Positions 1 through 8,426 of a DNA stretch of 64,000 nucleotides are shown here, one piece after another. Numbering within the stretch: the stretch's first letter is position 1; every line of letters begins with the position of its first letter. The notes beneath the pieces were generated by a model. The model made no database searches. It worked only from the letters and a program-made list of their open reading frames with translations, and was not told the DNA's origin. This DNA is from Kushneria marisflavi (GTDB lineage: Bacteria; Pseudomonadota; Gammaproteobacteria; Pseudomonadales; Halomonadaceae). A program made the position numbers and the translations under genes. The DNA is taken from assembly GCF_002157205.1 (NCBI RefSeq), contig NZ_CP021358.1, forward strand, positions 2,356,001 through 2,420,000, read 5' to 3'.

Positions 1-500
1 TCCAGCGCCTGCTGGATCTGCTCGGCACCGATATAGACGTTGCAGGACACCACTTCATCGAGCACCACATTCTCTGGCAGCCAGTCCGGGGTGGGCAGGG
101 CGCCCAGCTGCTCGACAAGATCATCGCCGAGCACGCAGGCAATGCGGGCATTGTGAAAGCCCTGGTCGTCCAGCCAGCCTCTCAGGCGATGGGCGGCCGC
201 GACCGGATGGGCCGCCCCGCCGTTGGTGATGACGGGAATACCGCTTGCCAGACAGGTGGGAAGAATCGGTTCAAGGAAGTCAAATAGTCTAAGCGCGTAG
301 CCTGAGGTCTCATCGTCATGGCGCCTTTGCTGACACTGGGCCAGCGTGCGTTCGGCAAGCAGTTCAAGCGCCAGATAGCGAGGACCACGGCGGGTGGCCA
401 GGTCCCGGGCCAGCGCCAGCGCCGCCTGTGGCCGATCACCGGCAAAGCCGGCGCCATAACCGATATGCAGTGTCGTTTGATCCGAATGGTCGTCCGTCAT
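1..500 (-). CDS. AtuA-family (DUF1446) protein, C-terminally truncated by window edge
   Basis: The reverse strand from the ATG at 498-500 reads open to base 1, about 166 residues. The N-terminus carries the glycine-rich IGYGAGFAGDRPQAA segment, then RYLALELLAERTLAQCQ and ITNGGAAHP, which I recognise as the N-terminal half of the AtuA/DUF1446 family. The name comes from the acyclic terpene utilisation gene atuA, but many members sit in other acid-degradation operons and no substrate is established for them. A GAGG motif lies just upstream of the ATG. It is divergent from the LysR gene to its right, which suggests that regulator controls it. The rest of the gene and its operon lie outside the window. 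The family call is fairly firm; the function is unknown. Confidence 0.75.
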   Translation of the reverse strand, partial: MTDDHSDQTTLHIGYGAGFAGDRPQAALALARDLATRRGPRYLALELLAERTLAQCQQRRHDDETSGYALRLFDFLEPILPTCLASGIPVITNGGAAHPVAAAHRLRGWLDDQGFHNARIACVLGDDLVEQLGALPTPDWLPENVVLDEVVSCNVYIGAEQIQQAL

Positions 501-607
501 GGGCCTCATATCCATTCATCAGGAGGCCTTTGACCATGGTGTAGTGCCGCTGCCATGACCAGCTGCTTTATTTTATGAGCCTATCGGCAATGGTTATGGA
601 GCGGCTC

Positions 608-1528
608 ATGTTCGCACGGCGGCAGTTGCAGGCCTTTGTCAGCGTGGCGGAGCTGGGCAGCTTCACTCGCGCTGCTGAATACGTTCACCTTTCCCAGCCG
701 GCCCTGTCATCTTCCATCAGAAAGCTCGAGACACTGCTGGGCATTGCCCTGTTTACGCGGGATACGCGAAGCGTGACGCTGACGTCGGGTGGCCGACATT
801 TTCTGGGTCACGCTCAACGGATTCTGGCCGACATGGATCAGGCGCTGGAGGATGCCCGGGACATGGCGCATCTGCGTCAGGGGCGCCTGCGCCTTGCGGT
901 GCTGCCGTCGGTGGCGTCCTCCCTGTTGCCCGGGGTGATGGCACGCTTTTGTGAGCGCCATCCCCAGGTGGACATTAGCGTGCGGGATGGTCTGGCAGGA
1001 GACATACAGACATGGGTATGTGATGCGAGTGTGGATATTGGCCTGACGTCTCGACCCGAGGCGGACAGCGCGCTGGATTTTCAGCCGCTCTGGCAGGACG
1101 AGCTCATCGCCGTTGTCCCGGCAGGCCAAGGCGCTGGCCGGGACTGGCAGACCTGCTCGCAGGCACTGCCCTACATCGCCCTGACCGCCCACACCAGCAT
1201 TCGTCCACTGGCAGACAGGGCGCTCAAGCAGGCAGGCCTGTCACTGGTGCCGGGCTGGGAGCTGGCTCAGATGAGCAGCGCCATTGCCATGGTGAGAGAA
1301 GGGCTTGGCTATACCCTGCTGCCGGCGTCGTGCATCGAAGTGTTCAATCTGGGCAGTGAGGTCACCACGTACCGGGTCGAGGGCGTGTCACGCGAGCTAG
1401 GCTGTTTGTGGCGTCGTCCGGTTCAGCCAGGACCTGTTATAGAAGCCTTTATGACCCTGCTGCAGGAAAGCATCGATCGCGTGCCGGGCGCGCGCCCGGC
1501 GGCCGTACGTCTGGAAAGCCTCAAGTAA
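608..1528 (+). CDS. LysR-family transcriptional regulator
   Basis: About 306 residues, the usual length for LysR proteins. The N-terminal winged helix-turn-helix is clear (RRQLQAFVSVAELGSFTRAAEYVHLSQPALSSSIRKLE, residues about 4-40), followed by a periplasmic-binding-protein-like effector domain from about residue 90. I chose the ATG at 608 because a GGAG motif sits seven bases before it and the family pattern begins there; an in-frame ATG at 575 would add eleven unconserved residues. The gene is divergent from the AtuA-family gene with about 107 bases between them, the classic arrangement for a LysR regulator acting on its neighbour. The effector is unknown, probably an organic acid or CoA-linked substrate of that operon (inference). 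Confidence 0.85.
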   Translation: MFARRQLQAFVSVAELGSFTRAAEYVHLSQPALSSSIRKLETLLGIALFTRDTRSVTLTSGGRHFLGHAQRILADMDQALEDARDMAHLRQGRLRLAVLPSVASSLLPGVMARFCERHPQVDISVRDGLAGDIQTWVCDASVDIGLTSRPEADSALDFQPLWQDELIAVVPAGQGAGRDWQTCSQALPYIALTAHTSIRPLADRALKQAGLSLVPGWELAQMSSAIAMVREGLGYTLLPASCIEVFNLGSEVTTYRVEGVSRELGCLWRRPVQPGPVIEAFMTLLQESIDRVPGARPAAVRLESLK

Positions 1529-1541
1529 CTCTATTGCCGGA

Positions 1542-2213
1542 TTAGCCCTGTTCCCCGAGTCGTTCGATCAGCCACTGTCGAATGGCCGGTACCTGATCGG
1601 CGCTGATCGTGTGTGCCATCGGCCAGGTACGATATTCAACGTCGTAGCCCATGTCGGTCAGGCGTTCGGCGGCACGTTGGCCGAGCGTCTCGTCCACGAC
1701 CGGGTCCTGGGTGCCGTGATGAATCTCGATCGGTGTGCCGCGATTGGCGTCATCCGTTTTGATGCTGTCGGCCGTGGCGAAGTAGGTCGACATCGCCAGC
1801 ACGCCGGCCAGCGGCTCGGGGTAGGTCAGGGCCGCTTCATAGGCGACGGCGCCGCCCTGAGAGAAACCGGCCAGCACGATGCGCCGGCTGTCGATGCCGC
1901 TGGCGATCTGCTCATCGATCAATTGATGAATGCGTTGTGCCGAGGCCTTGAGCTGGGCTTCATCAATCTCGCGATTGAGCGCCATGCTGGTGATGTCATA
2001 CCAGGCCGGCATGGTCATGCCGTTGTTGATGGTGACCGGCAGCATGGGGGCGCTGGGCGAGACAAAGCGCACCGCCAGGTCGTCCGGCAGTGACAGCGCC
2101 GGAATGAGCGGGTCGAAATCGTGGGCACTGGCCCCAAGACCATGCAGGATAATAACCACGGCAGTGGCCGGCGTGTGTTCGGGTTCGATGACGACGGGGG
2201 GCTGTTCGGTCAT
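1542..2213 (-). CDS. Alpha/beta-hydrolase carboxylesterase (phospholipase/carboxylesterase family)
   Basis: A 223-residue esterase. The catalytic triad is visible: nucleophile serine in GFSQGG (about residue 116), aspartate in HGTQDPVVDE (about 168) and histidine in PMAHTIS (about 201). The oxyanion region is the LHGLGASAHDF segment near residue 25. This matches the phospholipase/carboxylesterase family typified by Pseudomonas carboxylesterase II, cytosolic enzymes that cleave short acyl esters and, in eukaryotes, acyl-protein thioesters. There is no signal peptide. It converges on the LysR gene with only 13 bases between stops. The natural substrate cannot be read from the sequence. Confidence 0.88.
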   Translation of the reverse strand: MTEQPPVVIEPEHTPATAVVIILHGLGASAHDFDPLIPALSLPDDLAVRFVSPSAPMLPVTINNGMTMPAWYDITSMALNREIDEAQLKASAQRIHQLIDEQIASGIDSRRIVLAGFSQGGAVAYEAALTYPEPLAGVLAMSTYFATADSIKTDDANRGTPIEIHHGTQDPVVDETLGQRAAERLTDMGYDVEYRTWPMAHTISADQVPAIRQWLIERLGEQG

Positions 2214-2350
2214 GGCATGTCCTGAGATGGTCTAGTGAAGATCACCGGATGGTGCGCGAGTGCGGTGGCGCTGTCCATGGGTACTGGTGGCATCAAACGG
2301 GATCGGCCAGGCTTGAAGGGCTGTCACTGATCAATCAACAGGATACTGCC

Positions 2351-2638
2351 ATGAAATCTCAAACCCTCTGGACCCTCGTCGGCACCGCTACGGCGGCGGC
2401 GACCGGAATCGCCATGCGTCAGGCCATGAAAAAGACCTTCCGCCATGGCGTTTTTGAGCCGCCCATCAATCCCGATCGCGACGACGTCGAGTGGCGCCAG
2501 GCACTCCTTTGGGGGGCGGCCAGCGGCATGGCAGTGGGTGCTGCCCGCATCGTGGGCTGGAAAGTAGCCTCGGCCGGCATGCGTCGTACCCGCCGATCAC
2601 GACGTGGGCAGCGGCTACTGGCGCGACTCGAAGACTAG
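2351..2638 (+). CDS. DUF4235 small membrane protein
   Basis: A 95-residue basic protein with an N-terminal hydrophobic segment (LWTLVGTATAAATGIAMRQAM) and a second weaker one (ALLWGAASGMAVGAARIVGW). The layout, with a central PPINPDRDDVEWRQALLWG motif, matches the DUF4235 family of small predicted membrane proteins without assigned role. The reading frame is open further upstream (from 2249), but the ATG at 2351 gives the family N-terminus. The C-terminal tail is arginine rich (RRTRRSRRGQRLL), as expected for a cytoplasmic tail. It stands alone between the esterase and the zinc transporter operon. Confidence 0.7.
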   Translation: MKSQTLWTLVGTATAAATGIAMRQAMKKTFRHGVFEPPINPDRDDVEWRQALLWGAASGMAVGAARIVGWKVASAGMRRTRRSRRGQRLLARLED

Positions 2639-2712
2639 AATCACCGGGCGTTGATTGGCAGCATCAGACGATCGCGGGGTGCTGCGTGATTGCGCTGGCG
2701 TAGACCACGTGT

Positions 2713-2733
2713 GATGATACTTTATAACATCCA
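2713..2733. promoter_or_regulatory. Candidate Zur operator upstream of aztABC
   Basis: The reverse strand reads GATGTTATAAAGTATCATC, resembling the gammaproteobacterial Zur box (core TGTTATAATATCACA). Six of nine positions are palindromic and the TGTTATAA half matches the consensus exactly. It lies about 240 bases before the zinc importer genes and just before the small ORF that precedes them. A zinc-responsive repressor site is the natural expectation for this operon; binding is an inference. Confidence 0.5.
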
Positions 2734-2783
2734 AGGTGCCGGGCAGTTGCTTGCCCGGCACCGTATCGTCATGGAATCACATC

Positions 2784-2978
2784 GTGTCTCGTCAACTCTC
2801 TCATCACTCTTCTACCAGGGATGATTCGCCAAACGCTTCGCGCGTGCGCGATGACAATGTCATAAGCCGCTGCCGACGCTCGGTACTGGCCTCATCGGTG
2901 GGCTGGCGGTTGTTGCTGGCGGCGGTCGGATTGGTCGGACTCTGGGCCATGGTGCACTGGGCGGTGGCCGTCCCATGA
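2784..2978 (+). CDS. Possible small single-span membrane protein preceding aztA
   Basis: A 64-codon frame that would start at the GTG at 2784, with a polar arginine-rich N-terminus and one C-terminal hydrophobic segment (GWRLLLAAVGLVGLWAMVHWAVAV). Its TGA overlaps the aztA ATG as ATGA, the arrangement of translationally coupled genes, and it follows the candidate Zur site. No strong ribosome-binding site and no family recognised. It could equally be leader sequence, so the call is tentative. Confidence 0.3.
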   Translation: MSRQLSHHSSTRDDSPNASRVRDDNVISRCRRSVLASSVGWRLLLAAVGLVGLWAMVHWAVAVP

Positions 2979-3742
2979 GCTGCGATGACCTCAAGGGTGC
3001 GCCCATTCATCTTGATAATCTGACGATTACCTATCAGCGCCATCCGGCCGTCCACCATGTGGCCGGCAGTTTCGAGGCCGGGAGTCTGACCGCCATTATC
3101 GGCCCCAATGGGGCCGGCAAGTCGACCCTGATCAAGGCGCTGACCGGCACCATGGCGGCATCCGAAGGCCGCATCGACCGCGCCGGCATGTCGGCCAGCC
3201 GCTATGGCTACCTGCCCCAGGCCGCCGAGGTCGACCGCAGTTTCCCCCTGAGTGTGTTTGATACCGTCGCCATGGGTGACTGGCATCGTCTGGGCATTTT
3301 TGGCGGCATGAAGCGTCGCGATGTGGCCCGGGCGCTCGATGCCCTGGACAAGGTCGGCCTGGCCGGCTTTGAACAGCGGCGTATCAGTGAGCTCTCCTCC
3401 GGCCAGTTTCAGCGCGTGCTCTTCGCCCGTCTGCTGCTGCAGGACGCGCCGGTCATCCTGCTGGACGAGCCCTTCAACGCCATTGATGAGCGCACCACCC
3501 GCGATTTGCTGGCCCTGATCCGCCACTGGCACGAGCACGGTCGCACCGTGATTGCCGTGCTGCATGACATGTCTCAGGTACGTCAGTGCTTCCCTCAGAC
3601 GCTGTTGATGGCCCGTGAGGCCATTGCCTGGGGACCTACCGAGGAGGTGCTGCAACCGCACAACCTGCGTCGGGCCAACATGATGGAAGAGTCGTGGATC
3701 GAGGATGCCCATACCTGTGAACTGCATGAGGAGCAGGCATGA
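2975..3742 (+). CDS. aztA: Zinc ABC transporter ATP-binding protein AztA
   Basis: ATPase subunit of a zinc importer, 255 residues. Walker A is GPNGAGKST (about residues 43-51), the signature is LSSGQFQRVLFARLLL (about 140), Walker B is VILLDEPF (about 160) and the switch histidine is in VLHDMSQV (about 196). The N-terminal phrase LTITYQRHPAVHHVAGSFEAGSLTAIIGPNG resembles AztA proteins of the cluster A-I metal importers rather than E. coli ZnuC. The start overlaps the preceding small ORF and the stop overlaps aztB (ATGA), so all three transporter genes form one operon. Zinc specificity follows from the partner binding protein and the candidate Zur site. Confidence 0.82.
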   Translation: MSCDDLKGAPIHLDNLTITYQRHPAVHHVAGSFEAGSLTAIIGPNGAGKSTLIKALTGTMAASEGRIDRAGMSASRYGYLPQAAEVDRSFPLSVFDTVAMGDWHRLGIFGGMKRRDVARALDALDKVGLAGFEQRRISELSSGQFQRVLFARLLLQDAPVILLDEPFNAIDERTTRDLLALIRHWHEHGRTVIAVLHDMSQVRQCFPQTLLMAREAIAWGPTEEVLQPHNLRRANMMEESWIEDAHTCELHEEQA

Positions 3743-4620
3743 GCCTTGTGACCATGGCCTATGACGCCACGCTGGCCCCCTTTGTCGAATTTGGTTTCAT
3801 GCGCCGGGCGCTGGTGGCCTGCATGGCGCTGGGGCTGGGCTCCGGCCCGGTTGGTGTGCTGCTGATGCTGCGTCGCATGAGTCTGGTGGGGGACGCGATG
3901 AGCCACGCCGTGCTGCCGGGTGCTGCGGTCGGCTTTCTTGTCGCCGGGCTGTCGCTGCCGGCGATGGGGCTGGGCGGTCTGATTGTGGGACTGGCGGTGG
4001 CGCTGCTGTCGGGGCTGGTCAGCCGCACGACGGCGGTGCGCGAGGACGCCAGCTTCGCCAGCTTCTATCTCACCTCACTGGCCGCGGGCGTATTGATCGT
4101 GTCGCTCAAGGGCTCCAGCGTGGATCTGTTGCATGTGCTCTTTGGCACCATTCTGGCCATCGATCAGAACGCGCTGTATCTGATTGCCGGCATCTCGTCG
4201 TTAACGCTGGTGTTGCTGGCCCTGATCTATCGTCCGCTGGTCATGGAGTGCTTTGATCCCGGGTTCCTGCGGGCCGTCGGCGGGCGAGGCCACCTCTATC
4301 ACGTGCTCTTTTTGCTGCTGGTGGTGCTCAACCTGGTGGCGGGGTTTCAGTCGCTTGGCACACTCATGGCGGTGGGGCTGATGATGCTGCCGGCCGTGGC
4401 CGCGCGTTTCTGGGCGGTAAGCCTGCCGGGCATGATGTTCAGTGCCATGCTGGTGGCCTTTCTGGCCGGCATTATCGGGCTCAACATCTCCTTTCATACC
4501 GGCGTGGCGTCGGGGCCGACCATCGTGCTCTCGGCCAGCGGGATTTATCTGCTGTCGTTTCTGTTCGGGCGGCTGGGCATCGTGCGCCAGCGCCTGTCTC
4601 GACCGCATCTGGCCGGTTAG
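3739..4620 (+). CDS. aztB: Zinc ABC transporter permease AztB
   Basis: A 293-residue inner-membrane permease of the ABC-3 (ZnuB/MntB) family with about eight hydrophobic segments. The family hallmarks MSLVGDAMSHAVLPGAAVGFLVAG (about residues 47-70) and SLGTLMAVGLMMLPAVAARFWA (about 203-224) are present. It probably works as a homodimer with AztA, taking zinc from AztC. It begins inside the aztA stop codon (ATGA) and is followed after 39 bases by aztC with its own GGGGAG ribosome-binding site. Manganese or iron permeases share the fold, so specificity comes from context. Confidence 0.85.
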   Translation: MSLVTMAYDATLAPFVEFGFMRRALVACMALGLGSGPVGVLLMLRRMSLVGDAMSHAVLPGAAVGFLVAGLSLPAMGLGGLIVGLAVALLSGLVSRTTAVREDASFASFYLTSLAAGVLIVSLKGSSVDLLHVLFGTILAIDQNALYLIAGISSLTLVLLALIYRPLVMECFDPGFLRAVGGRGHLYHVLFLLLVVLNLVAGFQSLGTLMAVGLMMLPAVAARFWAVSLPGMMFSAMLVAFLAGIIGLNISFHTGVASGPTIVLSASGIYLLSFLFGRLGIVRQRLSRPHLAG

Positions 4621-4659
4621 GCCGGGTCGGCGTTTTCCACTTCTCAACGGGGAGCATGC

Positions 4660-5673
4660 ATGAAGATCAGAGTCTGGTGGGCCGGGGCCGCAATGCTGGC
4701 ACTGTCACCGTTGTCGGCCGCCGTGGCTCAGGCGGCGGATATCAAGGCCGTGGCGACCTTTACCGTGCTGGCCGATGTGGTCAGTGAAGTGGGCGGTGAC
4801 CGGGTCGAGGTGTCGAGTCTGATCGGCCCCAACGGCGATCCGCATGCCTATGAGCCGGCGCCCAATGACGTGCGCCGGGTGCGGGACGCCGATGTGGTGT
4901 TCATGAGCGGGCTGGGTCTGGAAGGCTGGATGGATCGCCTGATTGCGACTTCCGGTTTCAAGGGAAAGCCCGTGGTGGTCTCGGAGCACATCCATACCCG
5001 TGAGATGGAGGAAGAAGGCCACGAGCACGGCCATGACGAAGATCATGACGACGAAGGTCACGACCACGGCCATGACGCGGATGATCACGGTCACGATGAT
5101 CATGAGGATGACGCCGGCGGCCATCACCACCATCATGACGGCCCCGACCCGCACGTCTGGAACAGCCCGGCCAACGTCGAGGTATGGGTCGACAATATCG
5201 TCGCGGCGCTGTCGAAGGCAGACCCGGCCGGCGCAGAGGAGTATCGCGCCAATGGGGACGCCTACAAGCAGGAACTCGAATCGCTGGATGAGTACGCTAA
5301 AACGCAGATCGAGGCCATCCCCGGGGATCGGCGCAATATCCTGACCTCGCATGACGCCTTTGGCTATTTCGGCGACCGCTACGGCGTGACCTTTCTGGCC
5401 CCGCTGGGCATGACCACCGACAGCGAGGCCTCAGCGAAGGATGTGGCAGGGCTCATTACCCAGATGAAGGAGGAGCACATCAAGAGCTACTTCTTTGAAA
5501 ACTCCAACGACCCGCGGCTGGTCGAGCAGATCGCCAACGCCGCCGGCGCCCAGCCCGGCGGTGAGCTCTACGTCGAGTCGCTGTCAAAGGCCGACGGCCC
5601 GGCCGCCACCTATGCTGACATGTTCCGCTTCAACGTCGATCAGATGGTCAGCGCCATGAAGCAAAACGACTGA
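4660..5673 (+). CDS. aztC: Zinc ABC transporter substrate-binding protein AztC
   Basis: A 337-residue periplasmic cluster A-I metal-binding protein. A signal peptide covers about residues 1-25 (cleavage near AVAQA-AD). Ligand regions include PHAYEPAPNDVRRV (His near residue 65) and GPDPHVWNSP (near residue 165). Between them, residues about 113-162 form a long loop of alternating His, Asp, Glu and Gly ending in a run of five histidines, the metal-collecting loop typical of zinc rather than manganese binding proteins. No aztD-type periplasmic zinc chaperone gene follows; the next gene is selO. Zinc uptake is the confident call; the Azt subtype is moderately sure. Confidence 0.88.
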   Translation: MKIRVWWAGAAMLALSPLSAAVAQAADIKAVATFTVLADVVSEVGGDRVEVSSLIGPNGDPHAYEPAPNDVRRVRDADVVFMSGLGLEGWMDRLIATSGFKGKPVVVSEHIHTREMEEEGHEHGHDEDHDDEGHDHGHDADDHGHDDHEDDAGGHHHHHDGPDPHVWNSPANVEVWVDNIVAALSKADPAGAEEYRANGDAYKQELESLDEYAKTQIEAIPGDRRNILTSHDAFGYFGDRYGVTFLAPLGMTTDSEASAKDVAGLITQMKEEHIKSYFFENSNDPRLVEQIANAAGAQPGGELYVESLSKADGPAATYADMFRFNVDQMVSAMKQND

Positions 5674-5809
5674 TGTAACACGCCGCTGACGGTTTTGCCA
5701 GGGCCCGGCCTCTTCAATGAGCGCCGGGCTCTTGCGTCAGGGATGTTCTACCCTTTTTTTTCCGGACGGATCATTTCATCAATGCGCGGCATCTGCCGCT
5801 GGAGTCACC

Positions 5810-7285
5810 ATGTTTCCGACCTTTACGCTTCGCTATTCGAAGCTTCCCGCCCATTTTTTTGAGCCCTTCACGCCGGTGGTCGTCGAAAAGCCTGCATTGA
5901 TCGCCTTCAATCAAACGCTTGCCGAAACGCTGGGCTTTGATCTGGCCGCCTTCGATGAGCGTCAGGCGGCCGACTGGTTTTCCGGCAACGAATTGCCCCC
6001 CGGGGCCGAGCCTGTCGCCCAGGCCTATGCCGGGCATCAGTTTGGCGGCTTCTCGCCGCGACTGGGCGATGGCCGTGCAGTACTGCTCGGTGAGGTGACC
6101 GACCGCGACGGGCATCTGCGCGACATTCAGCTCAAGGGGGCCGGACGCACCCCGTTTTCGCGCGGTGGCGATGGCCGGGCGCCGCTCGGACCGGTGCTGC
6201 GCGAATACCTGGTCAGCGAGGCGATGCATGCCATGGGGATTCCCGCCACCCGTGCGCTGGCGGCCGTATCCACCGGTGAGCAGGTCATGCGGCGCATGCC
6301 GGAGCCTGGAGCGGTGCTCACACGCGTGGCCTCAAGCCATATTCGGGTAGGGACCTTTCAGTACTTTGGCTCGCGTCATGATGCCGAGGCCGTCAAGACG
6401 CTGGCCGATCACGTAATCGAGCGCCACTACCCGGCGCTTGCTGAGACCGGCGAGCAGAATCGCTATCTGGCACTCCTGAAGGCCATCCAGCAGCGTCAGG
6501 CCGAGCTGGTGGCGCGCTGGATGGGGGTGGGCTTCATTCATGGCGTGATGAACACCGACAACATCTCGATTGCCGGCGAGACCATCGATTTCGGCCCCTG
6601 CGCCTTCATGGAGCGCTTTGACCCGAAAACCGTGTTCAGCTCGATTGATACCAACGGTCGGTACGCTTACGTCAACCAGCCGATGATTCTGCAGTGGAAC
6701 ATGGCACGTCTGGCTGAGGCGATGCTGCCGCTGTTTGACAGTGACGAGCAGCAGGCCATCGAGCGCGCCACCGAAGTGGTGCAGGGCTTCTCCGAGCAGT
6801 ACCTGGAGGCCTGGCTTGGGGTGATGCGACAAAAGCTGGGGCTGATGCAGGAAGAAGACGGTGATCAGGAACTGATCGAGGCGCTGCAGGAGGCCATGCG
6901 CGCCGGACGCGCTGACTTCACTCTGACGTTTCGTCAGCTCGGCGAGTGTGCCCTTGGCGAGGCGGGTGACGACGCCCTGCTGGCGCTATTCGAGCAGGAC
7001 GCCGACATCCGCGCGTGGCTGCCCCGGTGGCGCGAGCGCCTGGCCCGTGAGACGGCTGGAAGTGACGAGATTGCCCAGCGCATGCAGGCCGTCAATCCGC
7101 TCTATATTCCGCGTAACCATCGCGTCGAGCAGGCGCTGAACGCGGCCGCAGAAGGTGACTTTGCGCCTTTTGAGACGCTGCGCGAGATTCTCGCTCACCC
7201 GTTTGAAGCGCAGCCCGGGCGTGAGGCCTGGACACTGCCGGCCTCACCCGATGAAGGCGTGTTTCGCACCTTCTGCGGTACCTGA
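5810..7285 (+). CDS. selO: Protein adenylyltransferase SelO (YdiU family)
   Basis: A 491-residue pseudokinase-fold enzyme that transfers AMP from ATP to Ser/Thr/Tyr residues of proteins, linked to redox stress responses. Diagnostic segments are AYAGHQFGGFSPRLGDGRAVLLGEV, DIQLKGAGRTPFSRGGDGRAPLGPVLREYL, and the active-site stretch FIHGVMNTDNISIAGETIDFGPCAFME with its Asp/Asn metal ligands. The C-terminus is RTFCGT, with cysteine in the region where eukaryotic SelO carries selenocysteine. The ATG at 5810 follows a GGAG motif; the open frame extends 31 codons upstream without conservation. The gene is monocistronic and converges on the oxidoreductase gene. Confidence 0.92.
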   Translation: MFPTFTLRYSKLPAHFFEPFTPVVVEKPALIAFNQTLAETLGFDLAAFDERQAADWFSGNELPPGAEPVAQAYAGHQFGGFSPRLGDGRAVLLGEVTDRDGHLRDIQLKGAGRTPFSRGGDGRAPLGPVLREYLVSEAMHAMGIPATRALAAVSTGEQVMRRMPEPGAVLTRVASSHIRVGTFQYFGSRHDAEAVKTLADHVIERHYPALAETGEQNRYLALLKAIQQRQAELVARWMGVGFIHGVMNTDNISIAGETIDFGPCAFMERFDPKTVFSSIDTNGRYAYVNQPMILQWNMARLAEAMLPLFDSDEQQAIERATEVVQGFSEQYLEAWLGVMRQKLGLMQEEDGDQELIEALQEAMRAGRADFTLTFRQLGECALGEAGDDALLALFEQDADIRAWLPRWRERLARETAGSDEIAQRMQAVNPLYIPRNHRVEQALNAAAEGDFAPFETLREILAHPFEAQPGREAWTLPASPDEGVFRTFCGT

Positions 7286-7300
7286 TGTTGGAAAGACGCG

Positions 7301-8335
7301 CTAGTCGAGCACGACCTCGCATCGGGTGGCGCAGCTCTCATGAGCGGCGTCGATCACGCGCATGACCTCGCGCGCCTGCTCGGGCGTCACGGCGAGTTCG
7401 GCCTCACCCTGCAGGTGCGCGACGATATTGTCGTAGTAGGCGCGATAGTCACCCCGGGCGTTATCGATGGACTCGCTCTCGCCGGTGTCGCCCTGGTAGA
7501 GCACGCCACGCTGCGGGTCCTCGCCCCAGCCGGGCTGGCCCGGGGTGCCGCCGTCGCGCAGGGTCTGTTCCTGGGTGTCGATGCCGTGCTTGATCCAGGA
7601 GGCACGGGTGCCGTCAATGGCGTAGCGCAGCCCATCATGGGCACTCAGGGCATGGCTTGAGAGCACGACCCGGTGATGGTCATAGCGCAGCAGCACGTGG
7701 AAATAGTCCACGGCGCCGCCGTTTGGCCTGAGCGTGGCCAGATCGGCGTAGACGCCTCGCGGCGTGCCAAACAGCGTCACGGCCTGATCGGCCAGATGCG
7801 ACCCCAGATCATACCAGGCACCGCTGCCGGGGCCGGGGCGCTCGCGCCAGCGGTCGCGCACCTCGGGGCGAAAGCGGTCAAAGTGCAGGTGGCAGCGGGT
7901 CACTTCTCCCAGACGACCGGCCTCCAGCAGTCCCTTGAGGGTCAGAAAGTCGGCGTCCCAGCGTCGGTTCTGGAAGACGCTGAAAACCCTGTCATGATGG
8001 CGGGCACAGGCGGTGATGTGTTCCAGTTCCTCGCCATCCAGCGACACGGGCTTGTCGATGACCACATGCTTGCCGGCCTGAAGTGCGGCCATGGCAAGCG
8101 AGGTATGTGTATCGTTGGGAGAGGCGATCACGATCAGATCCACGTCCGGGTCGCGGAAGGCTTGATCGGGGCTCGCGTAGACGTCGATGTCCGGCAGTTC
8201 ACGGTGAACGTCGTCCGGACGGCTGGAGACCACGCCTTTAAGCGTCATGCCATCGGTGTGGCGAATCAGGGGCGCATGAAAGACGCGCCCGACCAGCCCA
8301 AAGCCGATAATCACGGTTCTGATGGGGGAGTGCAT
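7301..8335 (-). CDS. Gfo/Idh/MocA family oxidoreductase
   Basis: A 344-residue NAD(P)-dependent oxidoreductase. The Rossmann start is RTVIIGFGLVGRVFHAPLIRHTDGM (residues about 5-30), and the family lysine lies in HVVIDKPVSLDGEEL (near residue 95). The C-terminal domain is the usual alpha/beta sheet module containing WYDLGSHLADQAVTLFG. It resembles E. coli YdgJ-type sugar or cyclitol dehydrogenases; the substrate is unknown. The start was placed at the ATG at 8333-8335, after a GGAGA ribosome-binding site; the upstream open frame is rich in Arg and Ser and not conserved. It is divergent from the TraX-family gene. Confidence 0.85.
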   Translation of the reverse strand: MHSPIRTVIIGFGLVGRVFHAPLIRHTDGMTLKGVVSSRPDDVHRELPDIDVYASPDQAFRDPDVDLIVIASPNDTHTSLAMAALQAGKHVVIDKPVSLDGEELEHITACARHHDRVFSVFQNRRWDADFLTLKGLLEAGRLGEVTRCHLHFDRFRPEVRDRWRERPGPGSGAWYDLGSHLADQAVTLFGTPRGVYADLATLRPNGGAVDYFHVLLRYDHHRVVLSSHALSAHDGLRYAIDGTRASWIKHGIDTQEQTLRDGGTPGQPGWGEDPQRGVLYQGDTGESESIDNARGDYRAYYDNIVAHLQGEAELAVTPEQAREVMRVIDAAHESCATRCEVVLD

Positions 8336-8426
8336 GGACTGTCTCCGTTGACTGTGAGAGCTTGCGCCGCGCCGGCCGCGGCCCGGGATGTTACTTCTGA
8401 CAATCTGATCAAATGATGGAGCGCGC

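Noticed and set aside
2804..3727. 307-residue antisense frame over aztA
   Set aside because: Its composition is that of a shadow of a GC-rich gene, with no family match, and the plus-strand ATPase is unmistakable.
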